A DNA stretch of 64,000 bases, taken from the NCBI GenBank assembly GCA_020060625.1, contig JAGUZU010000106.1, positions 34,326-98,325 of the forward strand, read 5' to 3'. The number at the start of each line of letters is the position of its first letter. Position 1 is the first letter of the stretch. The stretch is from Anaerolineales bacterium. GTDB taxonomy: Bacteria; Chloroflexota; Anaerolineae; Anaerolineales; Villigracilaceae. The notes beneath the pieces were generated by a model, which saw nothing but the letters and a program-made list of their open reading frames with translations, was not told the origin of the DNA and did no database searches. Made by a program: the position numbers and the translations under genes. Shown here one piece after another: positions 16,925 through 26,725 of the stretch.

Positions 16925-18136
16925 ATGTCAGACAAGGTAACAGAAATACAAAAACGCGTTCAGGCGGCGCGAAACGATATTATTCAGTTCATGTTGGATA
17001 TTGTGGCAATTCCCTCGATGGAATCCCAGCTTAAGGACGTTGGCGAGCGCATTGCACAAGAGATGAACAAGCTCGGCTTCGATGAAGTCCGCTTCGACAA
17101 AATGGGCAATATCATGGGGCGGATTGGGAACGGGAAGCGCGTGGTCGTGTACGACTCCCACATTGACACGGTCGGCATCGGCGACCCAGCCAGTTGGGAA
17201 TGGGATCCATTCAAGGGCAAAGTCGAGAATGATATTTTATATGCGCGCGGCGCGTGTGACGAGAAAGGCTCGACGCCGGGCATGGTCTATGGGCTGGCGA
17301 TGGCTCGCGACCTGGGTTTGCTCGATGGTTGGACGGCATATTACTTCGGCAACATGGAGGAGTGGTGCGACGGCATCGCGCCCAACACCTTCGTGGAAGT
17401 GGACCCGAAGGTCAAGCCTGATTTTGTCGTCATCGGCGAGCCGACAAAGATGCAGGTCTATCGCGGACATAAAGGGCGCGTCGAACTCAAGGTCACGTCG
17501 ACGGGCAGGTCGGCGCACGCGGCATCGCATCAACTGGGCGACAGCGCCTTGTACAAAATGCTCAGCGTAATTTCGGGCATCCGCGACCTCGACGCGCATT
17601 TGAAGACGCATGAATTTCTTGGCAAGGGAACCATCATGGTGACGGACACCCGCATCAGCACCGCCTCCATCAACGCCGTGCCGGACGGCTTCACCATCTT
17701 CATTGACCGCCGCCTGACGTTCGGCGAAACCAAGGAGGAGGCGATCCAACAAGTGAGAGACCTCGTCCCCGGCTATCTGCGGGATCAGATCAAGGTCGAG
17801 GAACTGTTTTATGACGAGCCGTCATATACCGGCTTCGTCTTCCCTGTGGATAAGTATTACCCAGCCTGGGCGTTGGAAGAGGCGCATCCAATCGTCCGGG
17901 CGGGGCAGGAAACCATTCGACAATTATGGAAGGAAACGCGTCCCAGTGGGAAGTGGAGTTTCTCCACAAATGGGACATATTGGGCTGGCAAGGCTGGGAT
18001 TCCCTCCATTGGGTTTGGTCCTGGAGATGAGATCTACGCTCACACCACCATGGACCAGGTCCCGTTGAATGAAGTTGTCGCGGCAACCGAGTTCTACGCC
18101 CTGTTCCCGCTAATGCTGAGCGAGAAACTTCAATAG
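16925..18136 (+). CDS. ygeY: YgeY-like M20 family hydrolase/peptidase
   Basis: M20 motifs (VVVYDSHIDTVG...ARGACDEKGSTPGMVYGL...YFGNMEEWCDG) in the YgeY style. Confidence 0.8.
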   Translation: MSDKVTEIQKRVQAARNDIIQFMLDIVAIPSMESQLKDVGERIAQEMNKLGFDEVRFDKMGNIMGRIGNGKRVVVYDSHIDTVGIGDPASWEWDPFKGKVENDILYARGACDEKGSTPGMVYGLAMARDLGLLDGWTAYYFGNMEEWCDGIAPNTFVEVDPKVKPDFVVIGEPTKMQVYRGHKGRVELKVTSTGRSAHAASHQLGDSALYKMLSVISGIRDLDAHLKTHEFLGKGTIMVTDTRISTASINAVPDGFTIFIDRRLTFGETKEEAIQQVRDLVPGYLRDQIKVEELFYDEPSYTGFVFPVDKYYPAWALEEAHPIVRAGQETIRQLWKETRPSGKWSFSTNGTYWAGKAGIPSIGFGPGDEIYAHTTMDQVPLNEVVAATEFYALFPLMLSEKLQ

Positions 18137-18222
18137 AAGAAACGCCAAAGAAGGACACATCGAAGCAAAGGAGACTTGGAGCCGTCGAAAAAATCGTTTT
18201 CACAATTGAATAGGAGGTTCGT

Positions 18223-19176
18223 ATGCGCAGCTTTGCTGGTCGTGATATTCTTTCGCTCAAGGAATTCGAGCGGAATGAGTTCTTCCACGTGTTCGATGTG
18301 GCTCAGAAAATGGAGCCAATCGCCCGCGCCAGAAAAAACGTGGACTTGCTCAAGGAAAAGACGCTGGTGACAGCCTTTTACCAGCCATCCACCCGCACGC
18401 GCCTGGCGCATGAAGCCGCCATGCACCGCCTCGGCGGTCACGTGACGGGTTTTTCCGACGCCAAGATGACCCGCGCCGGGGACTTCTACCAGGAGTCCAT
18501 CAAGGATACGGTCAAGATGCTGGAGTTCTATGGCGATGTGATCGTGATGCGCCACTTCCAACAGGGCGCGCCGCATGAAGCCGCAAAATGGGCGAGCATC
18601 CCCATCATCAACGGCGGCGACGGCTGGGGCGAGCATCCCACCCAAATTCTCACCGACCTGTACACCGTCCTGCGTGAGAAGGGTCGCATTGACGGGTTGA
18701 AGTGGCTGGCGGTTGGCGATATGCGTATGCGGACGATGCACTCCCTCGGCTACGCGTTGAGCCAGTTCGATTGCCCGATCACGTTCGTCGCGCCGCCGGA
18801 GATGAATCTCACCGACGAGTTCAAAAAGGAACTCAAACAATACAGCGTGAACTTCAAGGAAGCCGACCACGTGGAGAAGGCAATCGCCGATGCCGATGTA
18901 ATCCTGGTCGAGCCGGTGGTACAGCCTGATTACACCAAGTCCCGCGACGAGCGCACCGGCGAGCTCGACCTTACGCCTGCAAATTACAAGATCACGCGCG
19001 AACTGCTGGAGAAGAAAGCCAAGCCGGATGCCATCCTGTTGCACTCCCTGCCGCGCATGGATGAAATCCCCACCGATGTGGACATCACGCGCTGGTCGCG
19101 TTATTGGCAGGAAGCCTTCAACGGAGTCGTCATGCGCATGACGCTTTTGGCGCTTGTGCTTGGCGCAATGGAATAG
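18223..19176 (+). CDS. Aspartate/ornithine carbamoyltransferase family protein (ATCase-like)
   Basis: FYQPSTRTRLAHEAAMHRLGG...VIVMRHFQQGAPHEAA...PIINGGDGWGEHPTQILTDLYT. Confidence 0.85.
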   Translation: MRSFAGRDILSLKEFERNEFFHVFDVAQKMEPIARARKNVDLLKEKTLVTAFYQPSTRTRLAHEAAMHRLGGHVTGFSDAKMTRAGDFYQESIKDTVKMLEFYGDVIVMRHFQQGAPHEAAKWASIPIINGGDGWGEHPTQILTDLYTVLREKGRIDGLKWLAVGDMRMRTMHSLGYALSQFDCPITFVAPPEMNLTDEFKKELKQYSVNFKEADHVEKAIADADVILVEPVVQPDYTKSRDERTGELDLTPANYKITRELLEKKAKPDAILLHSLPRMDEIPTDVDITRWSRYWQEAFNGVVMRMTLLALVLGAME

Positions 19177-19185
19177 GAGACGCAC

Positions 19186-19479
19186 ATGACAACGATTTTC
19201 GATGAACTGCGCAGGAATTACGGCACAGCAAGCGCGGAACAAAAACTGCTGGTTCTGCGGCGCGAATTGCTCCGTCCCATTGTTACCGTCGAATCGTCCG
19301 CGCACCTGCTTCAAACAGCGAGCGACCGCATCTGCGAATGCCTACCCGAAGAAATCAGCGTGGATGAATTCAAGAATACAGTCACTTGGTTGAATGAAGC
19401 GGCGCGCGACCTCCATCAAATTTTGGACGCGCTGACCGAGGACACGTCACAGGTACAGGAACAGCATGGGAAGGAATAA
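19186..19479 (+). CDS. Small protein of unknown function
   Basis: 97 aa ORF tightly between two carbamoyltransferase genes; GTACAG-free RBS-like GGAGAC upstream. Confidence 0.5.
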   Translation: MTTIFDELRRNYGTASAEQKLLVLRRELLRPIVTVESSAHLLQTASDRICECLPEEISVDEFKNTVTWLNEAARDLHQILDALTEDTSQVQEQHGKE

Positions 19480-19529
19480 CCCGCCTCCGGCTTGACTGGA
19501 AGCGGATTCAGACCAAAGAGCAAATCCTC

Positions 19530-19563
19530 GCCGGGAGCGTTTTCCGTCTCCCACGCTCCCGGC
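19530..19563. repeat. Inverted repeat GCCGGGAGCGT / ACGCTCCCGGC
   Basis: Perfect 11-bp arms, 12-nt loop, no U-tract. Confidence 0.65.
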
Positions 19564-19606
19564 TTCACAGGAACAAAATCCTAATCAAAAATCAAGGAGT
19601 GAATAT

Positions 19607-20596
19607 ATGCAAACCAATTTTCGCGGTCGAGATTTTATCGGCGACCTGGACTTTACAAAGGAGGAAGTTGAAACCGTTTTGGATGTTGCCTGGGACCTCA
19701 AGCGCAAACGCGCGCTCGGCGAACCGCACGCCTACCTGCGCGACAAAGTGCTGGCGATGTTGTTCTTCTTCTCGTCCACGCGCACGCGCGGATCGTTCGA
19801 GGCGGGCATCGCCCAGCTTGGCGGTCACGGCGCATTCATTGACTCGAACACCACCCAGATTTCTCACGGCGACACGCCCGTCGAGATCGGCGAGATCTTC
19901 GGACGCTATTTCGACGGTATCGCCATCCGTCACTGCGATTTCGGCGACGGCAACAAATATTTGAACGATGTCGCCAAATCCAGCCGCGCGCCTGTTCTCA
20001 ACATGCAGTGCGATATTTACCATCCCTTCCAGTGCCTTGCCGACTTGATGACCATCATGGAAAAGAAGGGGCGCGACCTCCGCAAAAAGAAGATTGTTGT
20101 CTCGTGGGCGTACGCCGCCTCGTACCTCAAGCCGATCTCGGTTCCCCAATCCCTGATCCTGCAAATGCCCCGCTTCGGCATGGATGTGACTCTTGCCTAT
20201 CCGCCCGGCTTCCAGCTCATGCCCGATATTGTCGAGCAGGCGAAGGAACAGGCGAAGATCGCCGGAACCAATTTCGAGATCATCGACAGCAAGGACGGCA
20301 TGACCGAAGCCTGCAAGGATGCCGACGTCATCTATGCCAAATCATGGGGTCCGTTGTTGACCACGAATGACAAGGTCGAAGGCAAAAAACTCCAGGATTC
20401 ATTCAAGGATTGGATCATGGACGACGCCAAGCTCAAGGTCGCCAAAAAGGACGCGATCTACATGCACCCGCTTCCCGCCGACCGCGATATCGAAGTGACC
20501 AGCAAGGTTTTGGATGGTCCCAATTCGGTTGTCTTCGATGAAGCCGAGAATCGCCTCCACGCCCAGAAGGCGGTCATGGCGTTGACGATGGCGTAA
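19607..20596 (+). CDS. ygeW: YgeW-like carbamoyltransferase
   Basis: FFFSSTRTRGSFEAGIAQLGGH...IAIRHCDFGDGNKYLNDVA...VLNMQCDIYHPFQCLADLMT...VSWAYAASYLKPISVPQSLI...FGMDVTLAYPPGFQLMPDIVEQAK closely parallels E. coli YgeW as I recall it. Confidence 0.8.
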   Translation: MQTNFRGRDFIGDLDFTKEEVETVLDVAWDLKRKRALGEPHAYLRDKVLAMLFFFSSTRTRGSFEAGIAQLGGHGAFIDSNTTQISHGDTPVEIGEIFGRYFDGIAIRHCDFGDGNKYLNDVAKSSRAPVLNMQCDIYHPFQCLADLMTIMEKKGRDLRKKKIVVSWAYAASYLKPISVPQSLILQMPRFGMDVTLAYPPGFQLMPDIVEQAKEQAKIAGTNFEIIDSKDGMTEACKDADVIYAKSWGPLLTTNDKVEGKKLQDSFKDWIMDDAKLKVAKKDAIYMHPLPADRDIEVTSKVLDGPNSVVFDEAENRLHAQKAVMALTMA

Positions 20597-20598
20597 CA

Positions 20599-20671
20599 TG
20601 TCATTGCGAGGAGCGAAGTGACGAAGCAATCCCTCCCCTCAAATTTGAAGATTGCTTCGCTCGCAATGACA
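20599..20671. repeat. Dispersed palindromic repeat, TGTCATTGCGAGG family (copy 1)
   Basis: TGTCATTGCGAG...CGAAGCAATC / GATTGCTTCG...CTCGCAATGACA; second copy at 53467. Confidence 0.85.
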
Positions 20672-20685
20672 AATAAGGAGATTAT

Positions 20686-21639
20686 ATGGCTAACAAACTC
20701 GCAGTCGTTGCAATCGGCGGCAATTCCCTGATCAAGGACGAGAAACATAAGACTGTCGAAGATCAATATCAAGCCGCCAAAGAAACCACGTTTCACATCG
20801 CGGATATGATCGAAGCCGGTTGGACGGTTGCCATCGGTCACGGCAATGGTCCGCAGGTCGGGTTTATTTTAAGGCGTTCGGAGATCGCTGCAAAAGCCGA
20901 AGGCATGCACGAAGTCCCGCTGGATGTCTGCGGCGCGGATTCACAGGGCGCCATTGGGTACGCCCTTCAGCAGACTCTCCAAAACGAATTGAATCGCCGC
21001 GGCATCAAAAAACCTGTCGCGACGGTGGTTACGCAGGTGCTGGTGGATAAGGACGACCCCGCCTTCAAGAATCCATCCAAGCCCATTGGCTCTTTCATGG
21101 ATGAAACCGAAGCCAAACACCGCGAAAAGGACATGGGCTGGTCGGTTGTCGAGGATGCGGGACGCGGCTGGCGGCGCGTGGTCGCTTCACCGCTGCCAAA
21201 GGAAGTGGTCGAGCTCGAAGCGGTGAAAACGCTGATAGATGCGGGGATGATCGTCATCACGGTTGGCGGCGGCGGCATTCCCGTTATCCAAGCCGGAGAG
21301 GAAGGTTATCAAGGCGTCGCCGCAGTCATTGACAAGGATTTCGCCTCCAGCCTGTTGGCGCGTCTTCTCAAAGCCGACCTGTTCCTGATCTCCACCGCCG
21401 TTGAAAAGGTTGCCGTCAACTTTGGCAAGCCCGACCAGAAATGGCTCGATAAAATGACGCTTGCCGAAGCCAAAGCCTATCTCGCCGAAGGGACGCATTT
21501 TGCAAAAGGCTCGATGGCGCCGAAGATTGAAGCGATCATCTGGTTCCTGGAGAACGGCGGCAAGCAGGCGTTGATTACGAACCCCGAAAGCATCGGGCGT
21601 GCCTTGAAAGGCGAAACCGGAACCTGGATCGTCCCTTAA
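20686..21639 (+). CDS. arcC: Carbamate kinase
   Basis: AVVAIGGNSLIKD...VAIGHGNGPQVGFI...SQGAIGYALQQTL...VITVGGGGIPVI...AVIDKDFASSLLA. Confidence 0.93.
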   Translation: MANKLAVVAIGGNSLIKDEKHKTVEDQYQAAKETTFHIADMIEAGWTVAIGHGNGPQVGFILRRSEIAAKAEGMHEVPLDVCGADSQGAIGYALQQTLQNELNRRGIKKPVATVVTQVLVDKDDPAFKNPSKPIGSFMDETEAKHREKDMGWSVVEDAGRGWRRVVASPLPKEVVELEAVKTLIDAGMIVITVGGGGIPVIQAGEEGYQGVAAVIDKDFASSLLARLLKADLFLISTAVEKVAVNFGKPDQKWLDKMTLAEAKAYLAEGTHFAKGSMAPKIEAIIWFLENGGKQALITNPESIGRALKGETGTWIVP

Positions 21640-21687
21640 TGAATTGAGCAGGGGCATTGCCTCCGCCTTGTCCCTGCCGCGTCGAAG

Positions 21688-23640
21688 ATGAAAAGAATAC
21701 ACCCGTCCCTGTCACTGCTCGTTACAGCCATCCTCGCCTATGGGATTCTCATCCCTCAGTTGGGCTTCTATTGGGATGACCTGCCCATGTCCTGGATCCG
21801 ATATCACTTGGGTGTGGAGGGAATGACAAGATATTTTTCCACCAGCAGACCGATCTGGGCATACCTGTATCAGGTCACAACCGCCGTTCTCCCACAGAAT
21901 CCAATCGTCTGGCAGGTATTCGCGCTGTTCTGGCGCTGGCTCGATGCCGTCGTTTTGTGGGCGATCTTTATCCGGCTGTTCCCCAATCGCCGCAGTTTTG
22001 CCTTTGCGGCAAGCCTGTTCTTTTTGCTTTACCCCGGTTTCAATCAACAGTGGGTGAGTTATCTTTACGCCCATTTCTTTATCGTTTTGTTCTTTCTGCT
22101 TTTCTCCTGGTACGCGATGCTTCGCCGCTGGACGATGCCCGCGCTGATCCTTTCGGCGTTGAATCTCCTCATGCTCGAGTATTTCTTTTTGCTCGAACTG
22201 GCGCGCCCAATCATCATTTGGATTTCATTGCGAGACGACCCAGCCGAAACGCGCGAAAAGATAAAACGTGTTTTGAAGGTTTGGACGCCATATCTGGTGG
22301 TTTTCCTTCTTGCAATTGGATACAGGGCGTTCGTCTTTAGTCATCCCGGATTTGGGTACAGCCTCGCGGATGAATTGAGAAAGGCGCCTCTCGAAACAAC
22401 GGGACAGTTGATCCAAACCATCGTGTCGAGTCTGTGGCAGACGGCGTTTGCCGCCTGGGCGTTGATGTTCAAGTTCCCAAGCCTCGGCGCGGATGGTCCG
22501 CGTACAACAATGCTGTACGGATTCGTCGCCGCCGCCGCCGGGGCGTTGACTATGTTTGGGTTGTGGAAGCAGGCTCAGGGTCAGGAAAGAGGCGGGCGCG
22601 AAATTTCGTGGGCGCTTTTGTTGGGAGTCGTCCTGATGCTTCTCGGCGGTCCGCCCTTCTGGTTGACAAATGTCCCGATCTCGCTTGGTTTTCCCGCAAA
22701 CCGCGCTACGCTCTCGTTCATGTTGGGCGTGAGTCTGTTTTTTGCCGGAGCATTGGAATATCTGCCCGCGCGGATACGTTACGCTGTGCTTGTGATTGTG
22801 GCGGCGCTGGCATCTGGCAGGCAGTTTTTGTGGGCGAACGAATTTCGGCGCGATTGGGCTTCTCAAAAGAATATGTTCTGGCAGATGACGTGGCGCGCGC
22901 CCGGCTTGGAAAAGAAGACCATCGTGCTGGTGAATGAACATCTTTTGTATTACGCGGATAATTCGCTTGGCGCAGCGTTGAATTGGATCTATGCGCCGGA
23001 GAATCACACGGACGACATTGATTACGTCCTGTTCTATCCGACCAACCGCAGAAACCTTTCGCTGGAACCGAATGTTCCGTTTGAATATGATTTCATTGCC
23101 GGTAGTTTCAAGGGCAATACATCGCAGGTGCTAGTCTTCCATTATTCGCCGCCGAAATGCCTGCGCCTGCTCGACCCCGAAATCGATTCGATCAACCGCC
23201 TCATTCCAGATGAGACACTGCTGCGTGATGCCGCAAGTTTATCTTCCACCGCGCCCATCCTTTCCGAACAGACTTCGCGTATGCCGGATGTGTACGGTCC
23301 CGAACCCTCGCACGGATGGTGTTATTATTTCGAAAAGGCAGACCTTGCGCGTCAAAATGGAAATTGGGATGAAGTTGTGCGGTTGGGCGAGACCGCTTTC
23401 GCGCTCGACGATCATCCCAATGACCCGGTGGAGCGTTTTGTTTTCATCGAAGGATATGCCCATGTTGGCGGTTGGAAAAAAGCGGTAGAATTGTCGGTAG
23501 AATCATATAAGGTTTCGAAGAATTACGTCGGTCCGCTTTTGTGCAAACTGTGGGACCGCATCGAACGTGAAACAAAAAATACTTCAGAGCGCGAATCTGC
23601 TTTACTGCAAGAGGCTGAAAACTTTGAGTGCAAGCCTTAG
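21688..23640 (+). CDS. Polytopic membrane protein, unknown function
   Basis: 650 aa with ~10+ hydrophobic segments and a soluble TPR-like C-terminus. Confidence 0.5.
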   Translation: MKRIHPSLSLLVTAILAYGILIPQLGFYWDDLPMSWIRYHLGVEGMTRYFSTSRPIWAYLYQVTTAVLPQNPIVWQVFALFWRWLDAVVLWAIFIRLFPNRRSFAFAASLFFLLYPGFNQQWVSYLYAHFFIVLFFLLFSWYAMLRRWTMPALILSALNLLMLEYFFLLELARPIIIWISLRDDPAETREKIKRVLKVWTPYLVVFLLAIGYRAFVFSHPGFGYSLADELRKAPLETTGQLIQTIVSSLWQTAFAAWALMFKFPSLGADGPRTTMLYGFVAAAAGALTMFGLWKQAQGQERGGREISWALLLGVVLMLLGGPPFWLTNVPISLGFPANRATLSFMLGVSLFFAGALEYLPARIRYAVLVIVAALASGRQFLWANEFRRDWASQKNMFWQMTWRAPGLEKKTIVLVNEHLLYYADNSLGAALNWIYAPENHTDDIDYVLFYPTNRRNLSLEPNVPFEYDFIAGSFKGNTSQVLVFHYSPPKCLRLLDPEIDSINRLIPDETLLRDAASLSSTAPILSEQTSRMPDVYGPEPSHGWCYYFEKADLARQNGNWDEVVRLGETAFALDDHPNDPVERFVFIEGYAHVGGWKKAVELSVESYKVSKNYVGPLLCKLWDRIERETKNTSERESALLQEAENFECKP

Positions 23641-23660
23641 AAAGTATGTTTTTCGGGCGA

Positions 23661-23718
23661 GGAATCCGAAAGTTCTACTTTCGGAAACTCGCACTCCGAA
23701 GTAGAACTTCGGGATTCC
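23661..23718. repeat. Imperfect ~25-bp inverted repeat upstream of the BMP operon
   Basis: GGAATCCGAAAGTTCTACTTTCGGA / TCCGAAGTAGAACTTCGGGATTCC. Confidence 0.75.
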
Positions 23719-23883
23719 AAAAAACCAAGAAGTTTTCAGAAACTCTCTTAGAAAAATGCAATGTTCTTTTCTTCATAAAAACGGTATTTTTGGTAAAATT
23801 GTTTAGACAACTGAAAGGAGGCACGAATTCAACATTTCCACTCAGTTCGTCGGAAAATCCAAATTTCATAAAGGAGAAGAAGT

Positions 23884-25155
23884 ATGAACAAGTATCTCGC
23901 TCGCCTCGCAGCACTTGCATTGGCTCTCATGCTCGTCCTATCGGCGTGTGGGGGAACCCCCGCGCCGACGGAAGTGGCGCCCGCAACGGAAGAAGCGCCA
24001 GCCGCTACCGAAGAGGCGCCCGCCGCAACAGAAGAAGCGCCGATGGAAGAACAGTTTGTTTTCGGTATGCTCATGGTTGGTCCGTACAACGATAACGGCT
24101 GGAGTCAGGCGCACTATGAAGCCGGTTTGTATGTGGAAGAGAAACTCGGCGCGAAGATGATCTATCTCGACAAGGTCAATCCCGCCGACCGCCCCGGAAC
24201 CACCCCGGATCAACTGGCGGAAGAACTGGTAGCGCAGGGCGCCAAGCTCGTCATCTTCAACTCGGATGATATGAAGGACGCCTCCACCACCTTCGCAAAA
24301 GCCAATCCTGACGTCTTTGTCATCATGGCTTCGGGTGACCAGGTCTGGGCGGATGGTCAGGCTTACGAGGAAATCTCCAACCTGATGAACATCATGGGGC
24401 GCATGGAATACGGCAAGATGATCGCCGGCTGCGCCGCCGCGCTCTCCACCGAAACCGGCAAGATCGGTTATCTTGGACCATTGATCAACGACGAAACCCG
24501 CCGTCTCGCCGCCTCCGCCTATCTTGGCGCGAAGCACTGCTGGGAACAGGCTGGCAACGACGCCGCCAATCTGGAATTCAAGGTAACCTGGATCGGCTTC
24601 TGGTTCCACATCCCCGGCGTGACCACCGACCCCGTTCAAGTATCCAACGAGTTCTACACCACTGGCTATGACGTTGTAATCTCCGGCATTGACAACCCTG
24701 TCAACCTCGGCGAAGCGCAGAAGCAGACATCTGAAGGCAAACCCTCCTTTGGCGTTGCCTACGATTACGTCGCCGCCTGCGATGCCGCGCCCGATGTCTG
24801 TCTCGGCGTACCGTACTTCAACTGGGGTCCCGATTACATGAACGCCATCAAGTCCGCGCAGGATGGTTCCTGGAAGTCTGAATTCCTGTGGCAGGGTCCC
24901 GACTGGGCTGACATCAACAATCACGATACGTCCGCGATTGGCTTCGTCAAGGGCAACGCGTTGGGCGCCGATGCTGCAACAGCGTTGGATGCCTTCATTG
25001 CCGACCTCGCTGGCGGGCTGAATCTGTGGACCGGTCCCATCAACCTGCAGGATGGCACTGCCTATCTTGCGGATGGTGAAGTCGGCACCGACCAGCAGGT
25101 CTGGTACCTGCCGCAGCTGCTCGAAGGCATGGAAGGCTTGAGCGCGTCTGAATAG
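23884..25155 (+). CDS. BMP-family (nucleoside-type) ABC transporter substrate-binding lipoprotein
   Basis: Lipobox LSACGG, PATEEA linker, FGMLMVGPYNDNGWSQAHYEAG typical of BMP proteins. Confidence 0.9.
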   Translation: MNKYLARLAALALALMLVLSACGGTPAPTEVAPATEEAPAATEEAPAATEEAPMEEQFVFGMLMVGPYNDNGWSQAHYEAGLYVEEKLGAKMIYLDKVNPADRPGTTPDQLAEELVAQGAKLVIFNSDDMKDASTTFAKANPDVFVIMASGDQVWADGQAYEEISNLMNIMGRMEYGKMIAGCAAALSTETGKIGYLGPLINDETRRLAASAYLGAKHCWEQAGNDAANLEFKVTWIGFWFHIPGVTTDPVQVSNEFYTTGYDVVISGIDNPVNLGEAQKQTSEGKPSFGVAYDYVAACDAAPDVCLGVPYFNWGPDYMNAIKSAQDGSWKSEFLWQGPDWADINNHDTSAIGFVKGNALGADAATALDAFIADLAGGLNLWTGPINLQDGTAYLADGEVGTDQQVWYLPQLLEGMEGLSASE

Positions 25156-25174
25156 TTAATTCGATCCACCCTGA

Positions 25175-25203
25175 GGGGCGCAGTTCTTCTGCGCCCCTTT
25201 TTT
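25175..25203 (+). terminator. Intrinsic terminator between the BMP gene and its ATPase
   Basis: GGGGCGCAG-TTCTT-CTGCGCCCC-TTTTTT. Confidence 0.9.
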
Positions 25204-25234
25204 CAAATTGTCCCGCCATGGAGAAACACAGCTC

Positions 25235-26725
25235 ATGAATGTCGAACTGCGGAACATCCACAAACATTTTGGCAATGTCTATGCCAACAAGGGGATCAAT
25301 CTCAACGTCCCCTCCGGCACAATACAGGGGATTCTGGGGGAAAATGGCGCTGGAAAAAGCACCTTGATGAAGATTCTTTCAGGATTTATTCAAGCCGACC
25401 CGGGCGGTGAAATCATTTTGGATGGAACTCCCACCGTTATTCAATCGCCCGCCGATGCGATTCACGTCGGCATCGGAATGCTGCATCAGGACCCGCTGGA
25501 CTTTCCTCCCATGCGCGTTCTCGACAATTTTTTGCTCGGTCAATCGGGCGGACTTTTCCCAAACAGAAATGCGGTCGCGCAGGACTTCAAGCGGCTTGCC
25601 GGGCAATTCGACTTTTCCCTCGACCCCGACAATTACGTGGATGCGCTTACTGTGGGCGAACGCCAGCAGCTTGAGATCATCCGTCTCTTGTGGCTGGGCG
25701 CGCGCGTCCTCATCCTCGATGAACCGACGACGGGCATCAGCGCCTCGCAGAAAGCCAAACTTTTTGACACGTTGAAAAAACTTGCCGGGCAGGGCATGAC
25801 GATCATTTTTGTGTCTCACAAACTGGAGGACGTGGAAAATCTCTGCCATCGAGTGGCGGTCCTCCGCGCGGGCGAACTGGTCGGCGAGACCCAAACCCCG
25901 TACGTCACTGCCAACCTTGTAGAGATGATGTTTGGAAAGGAAATCACGCTTGGCGAAAGACAACCCGCAAAAGCGGGCGAGATCGTCCTTGCCTTGAAGG
26001 ATGTGTCGCTCGAGGATGTTCGCCTGAGAATCAAAAATGTGAATTTGGAAGTGCGCTCGGGTGAGGTGATCGGTCTGGCAGGCATGGAAGGCTCCGGACA
26101 GGATTTATTCATCCGATCCTGCGCGGGGTTGGTGCGCCCCGTCGGCGGCAGGATTCTCCTCAAAGGCAGGGATTTGACCGGAAAGTCTTACCATCCTTTC
26201 AAGCGCGAAGGCGTGAATTTTCTGCCCGCTGCGCGCCTCGAAGAGGGACTGGTCCCCGGTTTGACGCTCACCGACCACTTTATTCTGGCAGAGGAGCCGA
26301 GAGGGCTCTTCATCGATCATGCCGCCGGACAAAAACTGGCGGACGAGCGGATCAAATCCTTTAATATTCGCGGCGCGCCGCTCACCCCTGTGGAGTCCCT
26401 TTCGGGCGGGAATCAACAGCGGGCTGAATTGGCGTTGTTGCAGTCTCCGCTTTCACTGGTTTTGCTCGAACATCCAACACGCGGTCTTGACATCGAATCA
26501 GTCATCTACATTTGGGGCAAATTGAAGGAACGATGCGGGCAGGGCGCTTCGATCATTTTCATATCTTCGGACTTGGAGGAAATCTTGCAGTACAGCGACC
26601 GGGTTCTGGTCTTCTTCAACGGAGAGGTATCCGATCCCATGGATGCGTCGAAGACGAGCGTCGAGCAATTGGGGCAGTTGATTGGCGGCAAAGGCTGGGC
26701 GGGGAAGGGAGAGGCGGATGTTTAA
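25235..26725 (+). CDS. ABC transporter ATP-binding protein, two NBDs
   Basis: GENGAGKSTLMKIL, ILDEPTTGIS; second half LSGGNQQRAELA. Confidence 0.92.
   Translation: MNVELRNIHKHFGNVYANKGINLNVPSGTIQGILGENGAGKSTLMKILSGFIQADPGGEIILDGTPTVIQSPADAIHVGIGMLHQDPLDFPPMRVLDNFLLGQSGGLFPNRNAVAQDFKRLAGQFDFSLDPDNYVDALTVGERQQLEIIRLLWLGARVLILDEPTTGISASQKAKLFDTLKKLAGQGMTIIFVSHKLEDVENLCHRVAVLRAGELVGETQTPYVTANLVEMMFGKEITLGERQPAKAGEIVLALKDVSLEDVRLRIKNVNLEVRSGEVIGLAGMEGSGQDLFIRSCAGLVRPVGGRILLKGRDLTGKSYHPFKREGVNFLPAARLEEGLVPGLTLTDHFILAEEPRGLFIDHAAGQKLADERIKSFNIRGAPLTPVESLSGGNQQRAELALLQSPLSLVLLEHPTRGLDIESVIYIWGKLKERCGQGASIIFISSDLEEILQYSDRVLVFFNGEVSDPMDASKTSVEQLGQLIGGKGWAGKGEADV

Noticed and set aside
18130-19314. 394-aa minus-strand ORF antisense to a carbamoyltransferase
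   Set aside because: Shadow ORF, same reasoning.
23938-24924. 328-aa minus-strand ORF antisense to the BMP gene
   Set aside because: Shadow ORF with Gly/Val-rich artefactual composition; plus strand is clearly a lipoprotein.
25175-25203. Terminator inside the BMP operon considered as an operon boundary
   Set aside because: ATPase and permeases downstream clearly belong to the same transporter; a leaky terminator after the binding-protein gene is a usual way to keep it in excess.
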